Shown one piece after another: positions 21,087 to 31,936 of a DNA stretch of 64,000 bases; within the stretch, counting starts at the first letter, position 1; every line of letters begins with the position of its first letter. A program made the translations under genes and the position numbers. The DNA comes from Terrabacter sp. Ter38 (GTDB taxonomy: Bacteria; Actinomycetota; Actinomycetes; Actinomycetales; Dermatophilaceae). The DNA is taken from the NCBI RefSeq assembly GCF_024519435.1, contig NZ_JALJRZ010000003.1, positions 124,001 through 188,000 on the forward strand. The letters are read 5' to 3'. Below the pieces are notes generated by a model that was not told where the DNA came from, ran no database searches, and worked only from the letters and a program-made list of their open reading frames with translations.

Positions 21087-21401
21087 TCAGCTGCCGGCGC
21101 GAGCCGAGCGCTGTCGTTCCCAGGCGAGGCGCAGCGAGTGCCGGAGCGCGTCGTCGTCGCCCGCGAGGTCGGCCTGCAGCTTGGCGTGCGCCTCCCACCG
21201 GGGCGGCACGCCGAAGGTGTCGGGGTGGGCGCTGACGAGCCGCTCGCGGTCGCGGCCGCCGAGGCGGACGAGCAGCGTGCCGGCAGTGTCGGCACGGGCC
21301 ACGAGAAGCCCGTCGACGTACCACGCGCGGCGTCCGTCGGTGCGTCTGGCACGGACCCCCTCGAGCGTCCGGAGGTACGCGTCGACGTCGTCCAGGGTCA
21401 T
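21087..21401 (-). CDS. MmcQ/YjbR family protein
   Basis: Small protein of 104 residues resembling the MmcQ/YjbR fold (CyaY-like), whose function is uncharacterised. The C-terminal pattern HPDTFGVPPRWEAHAKLQ with ALRHSLRLAWERQR is characteristic. ATG at 21401 is chosen because a -10 box (TACCGT, plus-strand 21408-21413) ends 6 nt before it, suggesting a leaderless mRNA. The open frame extends further upstream, but that part has no family similarity. It is convergent with the lactone oxidase; a short GCGCC-GT-GGCGC hairpin at 21046-21057 lies between them. Confidence 0.7.
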   Translation of the reverse strand: MTLDDVDAYLRTLEGVRARRTDGRRAWYVDGLLVARADTAGTLLVRLGGRDRERLVSAHPDTFGVPPRWEAHAKLQADLAGDDDALRHSLRLAWERQRSARAGS

Positions 21402-21500
21402 CCACCGACGGTAGTCCGCACGGGCCGGCCTGCGGGGTCTGCGGTCCCGCTCGGCGACACCTGCTGATGACCGTCGGCGTGCGTCGACCGCTGTCGGCGG

Positions 21501-21517
21501 CCCCACCTACGGTGGGG
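21501..21517. promoter_or_regulatory. 17-bp palindrome over the VOC gene promoter
   Basis: CCCCACC-TAC-GGTGGGG is a perfect 7-bp inverted repeat. The possible -10 hexamer TACGGT (21508-21513) lies in its centre, and a GAGGAGG ribosome site follows at 21537-21543. It could be an operator or a 5' hairpin. Confidence 0.35.
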
Positions 21518-21548
21518 AGCGACGCACACCGACGCCGAGGAGGATGCC

Positions 21549-22415
21549 GTGACCGAGCAGAGGACCTACCCCGAGGGAGTGACCTCGTGGGTCGACACCG
21601 AGCAGGCTGATGTCGATGCCGCCGCGGACTTCTACAGCGGCCTCTTCGGCTGGACCTTCGACGAGGCCACGCCGCCGGGCGTGCCGTTCCGCTACCTCAT
21701 CGCCCGCCTCGACGGCCAGGACGTCGGTGGGCTCGGCGGCCCGTCGACACCCGCGGCACCCGCGGCACAGGACGCCGGTAGTGGTGGCGGTGGTGGTGCA
21801 GCCCGGTGGCACACCTACGTCGCGGTCGACGACGCAGTGGCCGCGACCGGCCGCGTCGAGGAGGCCGGGGGAGCGGTGGTCCAGCCACCGACGGCGGCCG
21901 GCGAGGGCGGTCGGTCGGTGGTCGTGCGTGACCCGCAGGGGCTCGAGGTGCGCCTCTGGGAGGCCAGGCGGCGGCTGGGCTCGCAGGTGACCAACGTCCC
22001 GGGGGCGTGGAACTTCAGCGACCTGCACACCGACGAGCCGGCAGCCGCACAGCAGTTCTACACCCGCGCCTTCGGCTGGGAGTTCGCCGACGTCGGCTTC
22101 GCCACGATGATCCGGGTGCCCGGCTACGGCGACCACCTCGCCTCCACCACCGACCCGGGCATCCACGAGCGGCAGTCGGGGGCCACGGTGCCGCCGGGCT
22201 TCGCCGACGCGATCGGCTGGGTCGTGCCCGTCGCGCCGGACGCCGAGCCGGGGTGGCACGTGACGTTCACCGTCGCCGAGCGCGACGCGGCGGCCGACCG
22301 GGTCGTGCGGCTCGGCGGGTCCGTCGTCCGCACCGGCGACAGCGACTGGACGCGCACCGCTGTCGTCTGCGACCCGCAGGGCGCCGTCTTCACCGTCAGC
22401 CAGTTCCTCGGCTGA
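21549..22415 (+). CDS. Two-domain VOC (glyoxalase/bleomycin-resistance) protein
   Basis: Vicinal-oxygen-chelate fold protein with 288 residues and two tandem modules. Module 1 starts VTSWVDTEQADVDAAADFYS, with GLFGWTFDEATPPG following. Module 2 starts near residue 152 with NFSDLHTDEPAAAQQFY. Such two-module actinobacterial proteins are related to the CFP-30B group, and their substrate is unknown. A low-complexity insert (APAAPAAQDAGSGGGGG) interrupts module 1 near residue 80. GTG at 21549 is favoured by GAGGAGG at 21537-21543; the ATG at 21544 is too close to that site. Confidence 0.85.
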   Translation: MTEQRTYPEGVTSWVDTEQADVDAAADFYSGLFGWTFDEATPPGVPFRYLIARLDGQDVGGLGGPSTPAAPAAQDAGSGGGGGAARWHTYVAVDDAVAATGRVEEAGGAVVQPPTAAGEGGRSVVVRDPQGLEVRLWEARRRLGSQVTNVPGAWNFSDLHTDEPAAAQQFYTRAFGWEFADVGFATMIRVPGYGDHLASTTDPGIHERQSGATVPPGFADAIGWVVPVAPDAEPGWHVTFTVAERDAAADRVVRLGGSVVRTGDSDWTRTAVVCDPQGAVFTVSQFLG

Positions 22416-22425
22416 CGTGTGCGCC

Positions 22426-22485
22426 GACCCGGCCCGACGGCATACGCCCTCGGTGCGGGTGCGCCGTCAGGCGTCGGGCCGGGTC
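22426..22485. terminator. Bidirectional hairpin between VOC gene and fumC
   Basis: A 14-bp perfect inverted repeat, GACCCGGCCCGACG (22426-22439) and CGTCGGGCCGGGTC (22472-22485), brackets a 32-nt loop. The right arm lies inside the last codons of fumC. The two genes converge here. There is no T-run, as usual in very GC-rich genomes. Confidence 0.5.
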
Positions 22486-23873
22486 ATCGAGAGGACGTCG
22501 AGGGCCTCGTCGAGCTGCTGCTCGGTGAGCGTCCCGTCGGCCACGTGCCCCTGCTCGATGACGATGTCGCGGATCGTGCGTCGCTCCTTGACCGCCTGCT
22601 TGACGACCGCGGCCGCGGCCTCGTAGCCGAGGTAGCGGTTGAGCGGCGTGACGATCGAGGGTGAGCCCTCGGCGAGGGCCCGCGCGTGCTCGACCTCGGC
22701 CGTGATGCCCTCGACGCACCGGTCGGCGAGCAGGCGGCTCGTCGAGGCGAGCAGCCTGATCGACTCGAGGACGTTCTTGGCCATGACCGGCAGCATGACG
22801 TTGAGCTCGAAGTTGCCCGCAGCGCCGGCTGTCGTGATGGTGACGTCGTTGCCGATGACCTGCGCGCACGCCATCAGGGTCGCCTCGGGCACGACGGGGT
22901 TCACCTTGCCGGGCATGATGCTCGACCCGGGCTGCAGGTCGGGCAGGTGGATCTCGCCGAGGCCGGTGCGGGGTCCGGAGCTCATCCAGCGCAGGTCGTT
23001 GCAGATCTTCGTCAGGCTCACGGCCACGACCTTGAGCGCCCCGGACAGCTCGACGACCGCGTCCTGCGCCGACTGCGCCTCGAAGTGGTTCGCGGCCTCG
23101 CGGAACGGGATGCCGGTGACCCCCGACACGCGCTCGATCACCTTGCGGGCAAAGCCCGGTGCCGCGTTGAGACCGGTCCCGGCGGCCGTGCCACCGAGGG
23201 GCAGCTCGCTCGTCGCCTCCGCGGCCCTGCGCACCCTGCTGGCCCCGAGCTCGACCTGTCGCCGGTAGCCGCCGAACTCCTGCCCGAGCGTCACCGGCAC
23301 GGCGTCCATGAGGTGGGTGCGGCCGGCCTTGACGACGTCGGCGAACTCGGCCTCCTTGCGGCCCAGGGCGAACGCGAGGTGCTCGAGCGCCGGGACGAGG
23401 TCGAGGACGCTCGCCGTCGTCGCCGCGATGCGCAGCGCGCTGGGGAACGTGTCGTTGCTCGACTGGCCGGCGTTGACGTGGTCGTTGGGGTGCACGTCGA
23501 GGTCGCTCGCGAGGTGCGCGATCCGTGCCACGACCTCGTTGACGTTCATGTTCGTCGACGTGCCGGAGCCGGTCTGGAAGACGTCGACGGGAAACTCGCC
23601 GTCGTGGTCGCCGTCCGCGACCTCGGCCGCCGCCGCCGCGATGGCTTCGGCCCGGTCGGCGTCGAGGACCCCGAGCTCGGCGTTGACGTCGGCGGCAGCG
23701 GCCTTGAGCCGGGCGAGGGCGTGGACGACGCCCGGTGGCACCGGCTGCCCGCTGATCGGGAAGTTCTCGACGGCCCGGGCCGTCTGCGCGCCCCACAGGG
23801 CGTCGGCGGGCACCTGCACCTCGCCCATCGAGTCGTGCTCGGTCCGGAAGCCTTGCGCTGACACGTCGCTCAT
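22467..23873 (-). CDS. fumC: Class II fumarate hydratase
   Basis: Fumarase C of the TCA cycle interconverts fumarate and malate without iron-sulfur clusters. The protein has 468 residues, the usual length. The N-terminus [20 protein letters not shown] is a family hallmark. [27 protein letters not shown] and the signature [12 protein letters not shown] (active-site loop) are intact. ATG at 23873 fits the family N-terminus. A GATGAT hexamer 6 nt upstream could serve as a -10 for a leaderless start. No operon partner; the secreted-protein gene is divergent. Confidence 0.96.
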   Translation of the reverse strand: MSDVSAQGFRTEHDSMGEVQVPADALWGAQTARAVENFPISGQPVPPGVVHALARLKAAAADVNAELGVLDADRAEAIAAAAAEVADGDHDGEFPVDVFQTGSGTSTNMNVNEVVARIAHLASDLDVHPNDHVNAGQSSNDTFPSALRIAATTASVLDLVPALEHLAFALGRKEAEFADVVKAGRTHLMDAVPVTLGQEFGGYRRQVELGASRVRRAAEATSELPLGGTAAGTGLNAAPGFARKVIERVSGVTGIPFREAANHFEAQSAQDAVVELSGALKVVAVSLTKICNDLRWMSSGPRTGLGEIHLPDLQPGSSIMPGKVNPVVPEATLMACAQVIGNDVTITTAGAAGNFELNVMLPVMAKNVLESIRLLASTSRLLADRCVEGITAEVEHARALAEGSPSIVTPLNRYLGYEAAAAVVKQAVKERRTIRDIVIEQGHVADGTLTEQQLDEALDVLSMTRPDA

Positions 23874-23999
23874 GTACCCATCATCCACGGCTCGGCGAGG
23901 AGATCCGCCGTAGACCTTGTCGTGGGCGGGGTCGCGGGCGCACGCTGGACGGTGCGCGCGCCGACGCGATCCTTTGACGTACCACCCTGAGGAGAGGCC

Positions 24000-25736
24000 A
24001 TGGCTCACCGTCGAGTTCTCACCGCGTGCATCGTGTCCGCCGCGACCGCCCTCGCCGGAGCCGCGGTCGCGGTCGCCGCCCCGACGGACGTCATCGTCAA
24101 CGTCGCCAGTCCGCCCACACCCTTCTCGCAGAACAAGCAGAACGAGCCCGCCGTCGCGATCGACGCCCACGAGCCGAGCGTCGTCGTCGCCGGGGCGAAC
24201 GACGAGATCGACGACGAGTCGTGCGCGGCCGGGGACCCGACCACCTGCCCCTTCACGGACGGCGTGGGTGTCTCCGGCGTCTACTTCTCGTTCGACGGCG
24301 GCAGCGGATGGACCCAGCCGACCTACACCGGCCTGACCGGCCGCGACTGCCTCGGGCCCGCGGCCTGCACCGCGCACCCCGGACCCATCGGCACCCTCCC
24401 CGGCTACGCCGCCAAGGGGCTCGTCTCGGACGGCGACCCGGCGGTCGCCTTCGGTCCGCGTCGGGCGTCGGACGGGACGTTCTCGTGGACCAACGGCTCG
24501 CGCCTCTACTACGCGAACCTCACCTCGAACGTCTCGGCCGACAAGGAGTCCGCGACCTTCAAGGGCTTCGAGGCCATCGCGGTGTCGAGGACCGACGACC
24601 CGCGCGCCGCCGCCGCGGATGACGCCACGGCATGGAAGGCCCCGGTGATCATCTCCAAGCAGTCGTCGACGACCTTCTCCGACAAGGAGCAGGTGTGGGC
24701 CGACAACGCCGAGTCGAGCCGGTTCTTCGGCCACGTCTACGTCTGCTGGGCCTCGTTCCGGAGCAACAGCCACGGCAACGCCCTCCCGACGCCGCTCATC
24801 GTCGCGCGGTCGACGGACGGCGGGGACTCCTGGACGACCAAGCAGGTCGGGCCCGCGACCGACAACGGGATCAACGGGCAGCCGGACGGCTGCACGGTGC
24901 GGACGGACAGCCACGGCAACGTCTACGTCTTCGGTGTCGGCAGGCGTCGGGGCACCGACCTCCAGCTCATGTACCGATCCACGGACGGGGGCGCCCACTG
25001 GGCGGGCCCGACGGCCGTCGCTCCGGTCACCGAGCCCGGTGTCATCGACCCCGTGCTCGGTCGGCCGACCATGGACGGGATCGCGGGAGCTCGCGTCGAC
25101 CTCGCGGCGGGCCCGAGCGTCGACATCGCCAACGGTGCCCCGAGCGGTGCCGGAGCCACCAACCAGATCGTCATGACCTGGGCCGACGGTGCCTCGGGGC
25201 TCGACCACGAGCAGCTGCTCTGGACGAGCTCCACCACGGCGGGCGCCAGCTGGACCGCTCCGGCCGCGCTCGCGCTGCCGACGGGGGACCGGCCCGTCTA
25301 CACGGCGCCGGCGATGTCGCCCGACGGCACCGACCTCTACGTCGTCGACAACGCCTTCACGACGCCCTACCGGCACGACACGACGTCGGCCCGCGGTCTC
25401 GTCGGCCAGGTCTGGCACGCCGACATCGTGGCGGGGGTCCCGAGCGGGTGGTCCTCACTGGACCGCAGCGCCGTCGGTGACCCGCGCGGGACGAGCCAGA
25501 ACGGGCTGACAGCCGAGTTCCTCGGCGACTACGTCTACGCAGCCGCGACCCGCGACGGCGTGGTCGGCGTCTGGAACGACGCGGCGAATGCCGCCGACTG
25601 CCCGGCGATCGACTCCTACCGGGCCTCGCTCTACACGGCGAGCCCCATCTCACCGCCCAACGTCCTGGCGGCGTGCCCGGCGACCTTCGGCAACAGCGAC
25701 ATCCGTGGCGGCAGCTGGGCGGACCCGACACCGTGA
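24000..25736 (+). CDS. Secreted Asp-box (BNR-repeat) protein
   Basis: Exported protein of 578 residues with a Sec signal peptide: basic MAHRR, a hydrophobic Ala-rich core and AVAVAA-type cleavage near residue 27. The mature part is a probable beta-propeller. At least three Asp-box turns are seen: [20 protein letters not shown] and [10 protein letters not shown], with a degenerate fourth, [10 protein letters not shown]. Such propellers occur in sialidases, but the sialidase arginine triad/FRIP motif was not seen, so no enzymatic role is assigned. Paired Cys ([22 protein letters not shown]) suggest disulfides. A strong ribosome site GAGGAGAGG lies at 23989-23997. It is convergent with the MFS gene. 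Confidence 0.75.
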   Translation: MAHRRVLTACIVSAATALAGAAVAVAAPTDVIVNVASPPTPFSQNKQNEPAVAIDAHEPSVVVAGANDEIDDESCAAGDPTTCPFTDGVGVSGVYFSFDGGSGWTQPTYTGLTGRDCLGPAACTAHPGPIGTLPGYAAKGLVSDGDPAVAFGPRRASDGTFSWTNGSRLYYANLTSNVSADKESATFKGFEAIAVSRTDDPRAAAADDATAWKAPVIISKQSSTTFSDKEQVWADNAESSRFFGHVYVCWASFRSNSHGNALPTPLIVARSTDGGDSWTTKQVGPATDNGINGQPDGCTVRTDSHGNVYVFGVGRRRGTDLQLMYRSTDGGAHWAGPTAVAPVTEPGVIDPVLGRPTMDGIAGARVDLAAGPSVDIANGAPSGAGATNQIVMTWADGASGLDHEQLLWTSSTTAGASWTAPAALALPTGDRPVYTAPAMSPDGTDLYVVDNAFTTPYRHDTTSARGLVGQVWHADIVAGVPSGWSSLDRSAVGDPRGTSQNGLTAEFLGDYVYAAATRDGVVGVWNDAANAADCPAIDSYRASLYTASPISPPNVLAACPATFGNSDIRGGSWADPTP

Positions 25737-25790
25737 CGGTCCAAGCGGCCGGGCTGAGCTCCGTCAGCGCCCGGTCGGTGTCCCGCCCAG
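25715..25790. terminator. Bidirectional hairpin between convergent genes
   Basis: CTGGGCGG-(ACCC)-GACACCG at 25715-25733 pairs with CGGTGTCCCGCCCAG at 25776-25790, a 15-bp stem with a 4-nt bulge. Each arm lies at the end of one of the two converging genes (stops at 25736 and 25764). A smaller GC hairpin sits in the loop. Confidence 0.4.
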
Positions 25791-27332
25791 CGCGGGCAGG
25801 TCCTCGTCGTGGTGGTGCGCCGTCCCCGGGCACCCCTCGGAGCCGGCGCACGACCACCCGGCCGGGACGGCCCGCGTATGCCGTGTCGCACCCGGTGCGT
25901 CCTCGCGCCCCAGCCGCTCGGCACCCGTCTCGTCGGTGCCGGACGGCTCGGGTGAGGGGTTGTGGATGAGCAGCCATGACACGACGCCGCCGGCGGCGAG
26001 CAGGCCGGCGCACAGGAGCATCGCGGTTCGATACGCCGACGAGAAGGCCTCGGGGACGGCGTAGTCCGAGCCGCTGAGCCCGACGACGGCCGGCAGCGCG
26101 GCGACGGCGAGAAGGCTGCCCGCGCGGGCGACGGCGTTGTTGACCCCGCTCGCGACGCCGGCATAACGGTCAGGAGCCGCGGCGAGGACCGTCGCCGTCA
26201 GGGGCGCGACGAGCAGGGTGAGCCCGAGGCCGAAGACGGAGATGCCGGGCAGGACGCCGGTCCAGTAGGTCGAGCCGGCGCCGACCCCAGACAGCATGAG
26301 GGCGCCGACGGCGCACACGACAGGGCCGACCGTCATCGGCAGGCGTGGCCCGATGCGGGAGGCGAGCGCACCGCCCCGGGCGGCGAGGAGCAGCATGAGC
26401 ACGGTGATCGGCAGCGAGGCCATCCCGGCGAGCAACGGACCGTAGCCGAGGACGGTCTGGAGCTGGAGCGTGAGGAAGAAGAACACGGCGCCGAGGGCGG
26501 CGTACACGAGCAGGGTCATCGCGTTGGCCGCGCTGAACTGGCGCGACGCGAAGAGGGCGGGCGGGACCATGGGGTGCGAGGTGCGGCGCTCGACGACGAC
26601 GAACGCCGCGCCGATCGCGAGGCCGACGAGCCCGACCCCGATGGCCGCCGCTGCTCCGAGCGTCTCGTGCTGGATCAGCGCGAAGGTCGTCGTCCCCAGG
26701 GCGAGCGTCGCCAGCACCGCGCCGGTCACGTCGAAGTGGTGGTCGGCACGCTCGTCCCTCGTCTCGGGGACGTGCAGCTGCGCGATCCAGACGGTCGCGG
26801 CGCCGAGGGGCAGGTTGACGAGGAAGGCCCAGCGCCAGCTCGCGTACTGCACGAGCCACCCGCCGACGAAAGGCCCGAGGGCAGAGGCGACGCCGCCGAG
26901 TCCGGACCATGTGCCGATGGCCTTGCCGCGGTCGTCGGGTCGGAAGGACGCCTGGATCATCGAGAGGCTGCCCGGCGTCAGCAGTGCTCCCCCCACGCCC
27001 TGGAGCACCCGGGCGACGATGAGCTGGACGGGTGACTGCGCGAGCCCGCACGCGGCGGAGGCCAGCGTGAACCACACGACCCCGATGACGAAGACGCGCC
27101 GGCGGCCGAAGCGGTCACCGAGCGAGCCGCCGAGGAGGATGAGCGAGGCGAGCGCGAGGAGGTAGCCGTTCGTGATCCACTGCAGCTCCGCGAGGCTCGC
27201 GCCGAGCTCCTCGCCGATCCGGACGAGGGCGACGTTGACGACGGTCCCGTCGAGCAGCGCCATCCCCGAGCCGAGCACGGCAGCGGCGATGACGAACCGA
27301 CCGGTGCGAGAACCCAGGACGACGTCGCTCAC
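25764..27332 (-). CDS. DHA2 (EmrB/QacA) family MFS efflux transporter
   Basis: Drug:H+ antiporter of the 14-span family, 522 residues. Span 1 contains SGMALLDGTVVNVAL, the DHA2 motif D1. Motif A lies between spans 2 and 3 (GGSLGDRFGRRRVF). ARVLQGVGGALLTPGSLSM is the antiporter motif C region, and WRWAFLVNLPLG is the usual follow-on. The 60-residue C-terminal tail after the last span is hydrophilic and contains a Cys/His-rich stretch (CAGSEGCPGTAHHH); its role is unknown. The start is GTG at 27332. Export substrate unknown. Confidence 0.9.
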   Translation of the reverse strand: MSDVVLGSRTGRFVIAAAVLGSGMALLDGTVVNVALVRIGEELGASLAELQWITNGYLLALASLILLGGSLGDRFGRRRVFVIGVVWFTLASAACGLAQSPVQLIVARVLQGVGGALLTPGSLSMIQASFRPDDRGKAIGTWSGLGGVASALGPFVGGWLVQYASWRWAFLVNLPLGAATVWIAQLHVPETRDERADHHFDVTGAVLATLALGTTTFALIQHETLGAAAAIGVGLVGLAIGAAFVVVERRTSHPMVPPALFASRQFSAANAMTLLVYAALGAVFFFLTLQLQTVLGYGPLLAGMASLPITVLMLLLAARGGALASRIGPRLPMTVGPVVCAVGALMLSGVGAGSTYWTGVLPGISVFGLGLTLLVAPLTATVLAAAPDRYAGVASGVNNAVARAGSLLAVAALPAVVGLSGSDYAVPEAFSSAYRTAMLLCAGLLAAGGVVSWLLIHNPSPEPSGTDETGAERLGREDAPGATRHTRAVPAGWSCAGSEGCPGTAHHHDEDLPALGGTPTGR

Positions 27333-27369
27333 ACCGGCAGTCTGTCACCGCGGGTACGGCGAGGGCTCC

Positions 27370-28371
27370 TCAGCGCGGGCAGTCGTCGACGGGCAGGTCG
27401 CGTCGCGCGGCCCGGGCGCCACGCAGGCTGAGGAGCGAGTCGACGGTGAGCACGATGAGGGCGAGCCAGACGATGCCGAAGCCGATCCACCGCTCGGGCG
27501 GCATGTGCTCGTCGAGCAGGACCACCGCGCAGAGCAGCTGCATGACCGGGGTGATGAACTGGATGAGTCCGATCGACACGAGCGGGATACGGCGCGCGGC
27601 GGCGGCGAAGCACAGCAGGGGCACCGCGGTGACCAGTCCGGAGAGGACGAGCAGCGACGTGTGCACGCCGCCGTGCAGGCCGAACTGGAGGTCGCCCTGC
27701 GCGCCGACGACGACGAGCAGCACCACGGCGACGGGGGCCAGCACGACGGTCTCGACCGTGAGGCCGTGGATCGCGTCGAGGCTGACGCCGACCTTCTTCT
27801 TCGTCAACCCGTAGAGCGCGAAGGACACGGCGAGCGTCAGGGCGACCCACGGCACGCGTCCGCCGGAGATCCCGAGGTAGACGCCGGCCACGACACCGAT
27901 GCCGACGGCCACCCACTGCAGCACGCGGAGGCGCTCACCGAGCACGACGACGCCGAGGGCCACCGTGACGAGGGGGTTGAGGAAGTAGCCGAGCGCGGCC
28001 TCGGAGGTGTTGCCCGAGGTCACGGCCGCGACGTAGACGACCCAGTTGACCGCGATGAGCACCGCCGCCACCGCGGTGCCGGCGAGCAGCCGAGGCCGTC
28101 GCAGCAGTGGCCTGATCCAGCCGAGGTCGCGCACGACGAGGAGCACGATGACGCAGAAGAGCAGCGTCCAGAGGATGCGGTGGGCGAGGATCTCCCACGG
28201 CCCGGCAGGCTTGAGCGCGTCGAAGTAGAGCGGGAAGAGCCCCCAGAGGCCGTATGCCGCGAAGCCGAGCAGGGTGCCCCGCCCGACCTCGCCGTGGGGT
28301 GCGGTCGACCCGGTCCCGCGCGGGCCGGAATCGTGGGGCGCGACGGACGGAGCGGTCTCCCGGGCGGTCAC
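27370..28371 (-). CDS. rarD: EamA/RarD family transporter
   Basis: Ten-span DMT superfamily permease of the RarD type, 333 residues. Family landmarks are GFAAYGLWGLFPLYF at the first span (about residue 34), followed by EILAHRILWT, and SGNTSEAALGYFLNPLVTV in the middle. The family is tied to chloramphenicol sensitivity in E. coli but its substrate is unknown. GTG at 28371 overlaps the korB stop (GTGA), so it appears to be the third gene of a korA-korB-rarD operon. The first 30 residues are hydrophilic and unconserved. Confidence 0.9.
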   Translation of the reverse strand: MTARETAPSVAPHDSGPRGTGSTAPHGEVGRGTLLGFAAYGLWGLFPLYFDALKPAGPWEILAHRILWTLLFCVIVLLVVRDLGWIRPLLRRPRLLAGTAVAAVLIAVNWVVYVAAVTSGNTSEAALGYFLNPLVTVALGVVVLGERLRVLQWVAVGIGVVAGVYLGISGGRVPWVALTLAVSFALYGLTKKKVGVSLDAIHGLTVETVVLAPVAVVLLVVVGAQGDLQFGLHGGVHTSLLVLSGLVTAVPLLCFAAAARRIPLVSIGLIQFITPVMQLLCAVVLLDEHMPPERWIGFGIVWLALIVLTVDSLLSLRGARAARRDLPVDDCPR

Positions 28372-29470
28372 GCCCCCACGGTCCAGGTGTCCCGACCGGC
28401 GAGCAGGGCGTCGATGTCGGCGTCGGTAACCTCACCCGTGCGGGCCGAGGCGATCTGCTCGCGCAGGGAGTCGTCGTAGGTCGGGCGCTGGACGTTGCGG
28501 AAGATCCCCATCGGGACGTGCCCGAGGTCGGGGCTGTCGAGCCGCGAGAGCGCGAACGCCGCGGACGGGTCGGGTGCCGACGCGTCGTGGCGCACGATGC
28601 GGGCCGGGTCGGCCTCGGCGCGCGGCACGACGGCGAGCGACCCGCGGTCGTCACGCACGACGACCGTCTCGGCGGTGCCGACCTCCTCACCGTCGGCGAG
28701 GTGCAGGATGCGGGCCGCCGCCTCGGTGCGGTCCTTGAGGACGTCGAAGACGCCATCGTTGAAGATGGGGCAGTTCTGGTAGATCTCCACGAGCGCCGAC
28801 CCACGGTGCTCGGCCGCGGCGCGGAGCACCGACGTCAGGTGCTGGCGGTCGGAGTCCATCGTGCGGGCCACGAAGCTGGCCTCCGCGCCGAGCGCGAGCG
28901 ACACGGGGTTGAAGGGCGTGTCGAGCGAGCCCAGCGGGGTCGACTTCGTCACCTGGCCGACGTGCGAGGTGGGGGAGTACTGCCCCTTGGTGAGGCCGTA
29001 GATCTCGTTGTTGAAGAGCAGGATCTTGAGGTTGACGTTGCGGCGGAGCGCGTGGATGAGGTGGTTGCCACCGATCGACAGGGCGTCGCCGTCGCCGGTG
29101 ACGACCCAGACCGAGAGGTCCTCGCGCGTCGCCGCGAGCCCGGTGGCGATGGCGGGCGCTCGCCCGTGGATCGAGTGCATGCCGTAGGTGTCGAGGTAGT
29201 AGGGAAAGCGCGAGCTGCACCCGATGCCCGAGACGAAGACGATGTTCTCGCGCTTGAGCCCGAGCTCGGGCAGGAAGCCCTGCACGGCCGCGAGGATCGC
29301 GTAGTCCCCGCACCCGGGGCACCAGCGCACCTCCTGGTCGGACGTGAAGTCCTTCTTCGTCAGCGCGGTGCCGTCGGTGAGGAGCGGGACGCCGGCGGTG
29401 CCGTGGGCACCGGGGGCACCGGGGGCACCGGGGGCGTCTGGTCCGCTGGACGGCATACCCAGGTCGGTGG

Positions 29471-29474
<4 letters not shown>
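28368..29474 (-). CDS. korB: 2-oxoacid:ferredoxin oxidoreductase, beta subunit
   Basis: TPP-binding beta subunit of a CoA-dependent 2-oxoacid (probably 2-oxoglutarate):ferredoxin oxidoreductase, 368 residues. Cluster ligands are in VRWCPGCGDYAI and SGIGCSSRFPYYLDTYG. The TPP/Mg site is VTGDGDALSIGGNHLIH with LLFNNEIYGLTKGQYSPTS. GTG at 29474 overlaps the korA stop (GTGA). The N-terminus has a collagen-like GAPGAPGAPGAHG repeat encoded by four tandem 9-mers (29405-29436), absent from the conserved core. The expected role is reversible decarboxylation of 2-oxoglutarate to succinyl-CoA with reduced ferredoxin. Confidence 0.93.
29405..29436. repeat. Tandem 9-bp repeat in korB
   Basis: About three and a half copies of GGGGGCACC (plus strand) encode the Gly-Ala-Pro run near the KorB N-terminus. 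Copy number could vary between strains. Confidence 0.7.
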
Positions 29475-31369
<1,895 letters not shown>

Positions 31370-31386
31370 GCTCTGCGACGTCCTCG

Positions 31387-31437
31387 AACTTCCATACGAT
31401 TCACGGCCCGGGGCCCTGTGCGGCGGGCAACTTCCAT
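31387..31437. promoter_or_regulatory. korA/nuoA2 divergent control region with AACTTCCAT repeats
   Basis: Two identical 9-mers AACTTCCAT occur at 31387-31395 and 31429-31437, 42 bp apart (four helical turns), on the korA side of the intergenic region. They could be a paired operator. Further right, 31451-31461 repeats the 11-mer CCGAGCACAAT that forms half of the Rex-like site at nuoA. Confidence 0.35.
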
Positions 31438-31563
31438 GCTATGTCGCTCTCCGAGCACAATTGCGCAGGTTGCCATCACGTGGACAGCCGCGCCGCGTCC
31501 GGGCTCGCAGGCGTCGGCGCCAAGCCGGCCCCGGGGACCACGCCACTCGCGTACGGGCATGGA

Positions 31564-31569
31564 TAGGCT
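31564..31569 (+). promoter_or_regulatory. -10 box for leaderless nuoA2 (TAGGCT)
   Basis: TAGGCT ends 7 nt before the nuoA2 ATG at 31577, placing the transcription start at the start codon. Confidence 0.5.
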
Positions 31570-31576
31570 GGCCGTC

Positions 31577-31936
31577 ATGTCCGGGTACGTGGCCGTCGCA
31601 GCGGTGCTGGGGGCGGGCGTCCTGCTCGTCACGGCGGCGATGCTCGTGCGACGGCTCCTCGCACCGCGCGCACCGCACGCGGCCAAGCTGGCGACGTACG
31701 AGTCCGGTGTCGACCCGGTCGGCGAGGGCTGGGCCCAGACGAAGGTCCGCTACTTCGTCTTCTCCTTCCTCTACGTCGTCTTCGCCGTCGACGCGGTCTA
31801 CCTGTTTCCCTGGGCGACCGTCATCCGCGACGCCGACCTCGGCCGCGCGAGCCTCGTCGAGGTGGGCATCTTCATCGGTGTCATCGTGCTCGGTCTGGCC
31901 CACGCCGGCCGTCGCGGCCTGCTGAGGTGGGTGTGA
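31577..31936 (+). CDS. nuoA2: NADH-quinone oxidoreductase subunit A, second cluster
   Basis: Second NuoA paralogue, 119 residues, three spans. The family loop reads [17 protein letters not shown]: the Cys of the first copy (YECG) is Ser here. [20 protein letters not shown] aligns with span 2. ATG at 31577 is preferred because of the -10 box 7 nt upstream; an in-frame ATG at 31559 would add six residues. It is the first gene of a ten-gene cluster A-B-C-H-I-J-K-L-M-N, and its stop overlaps the nuoB2 start by one nucleotide (TGATG). Confidence 0.93.
   Translation: MSGYVAVAAVLGAGVLLVTAAMLVRRLLAPRAPHAAKLATYESGVDPVGEGWAQTKVRYFVFSFLYVVFAVDAVYLFPWATVIRDADLGRASLVEVGIFIGVIVLGLAHAGRRGLLRWV

Noticed and set aside
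23874..25418. N-terminal extension of fumC of more than 500 codons on the minus strand
   Set aside because: It is antisense to the secreted Asp-box protein, which has a signal peptide and ribosome site; fumarase N-termini begin at the ATG at 23873.
24000..25736. Sialidase
   Set aside because: Asp-boxes alone do not define sialidases; the FRIP motif and arginine triad were not seen.
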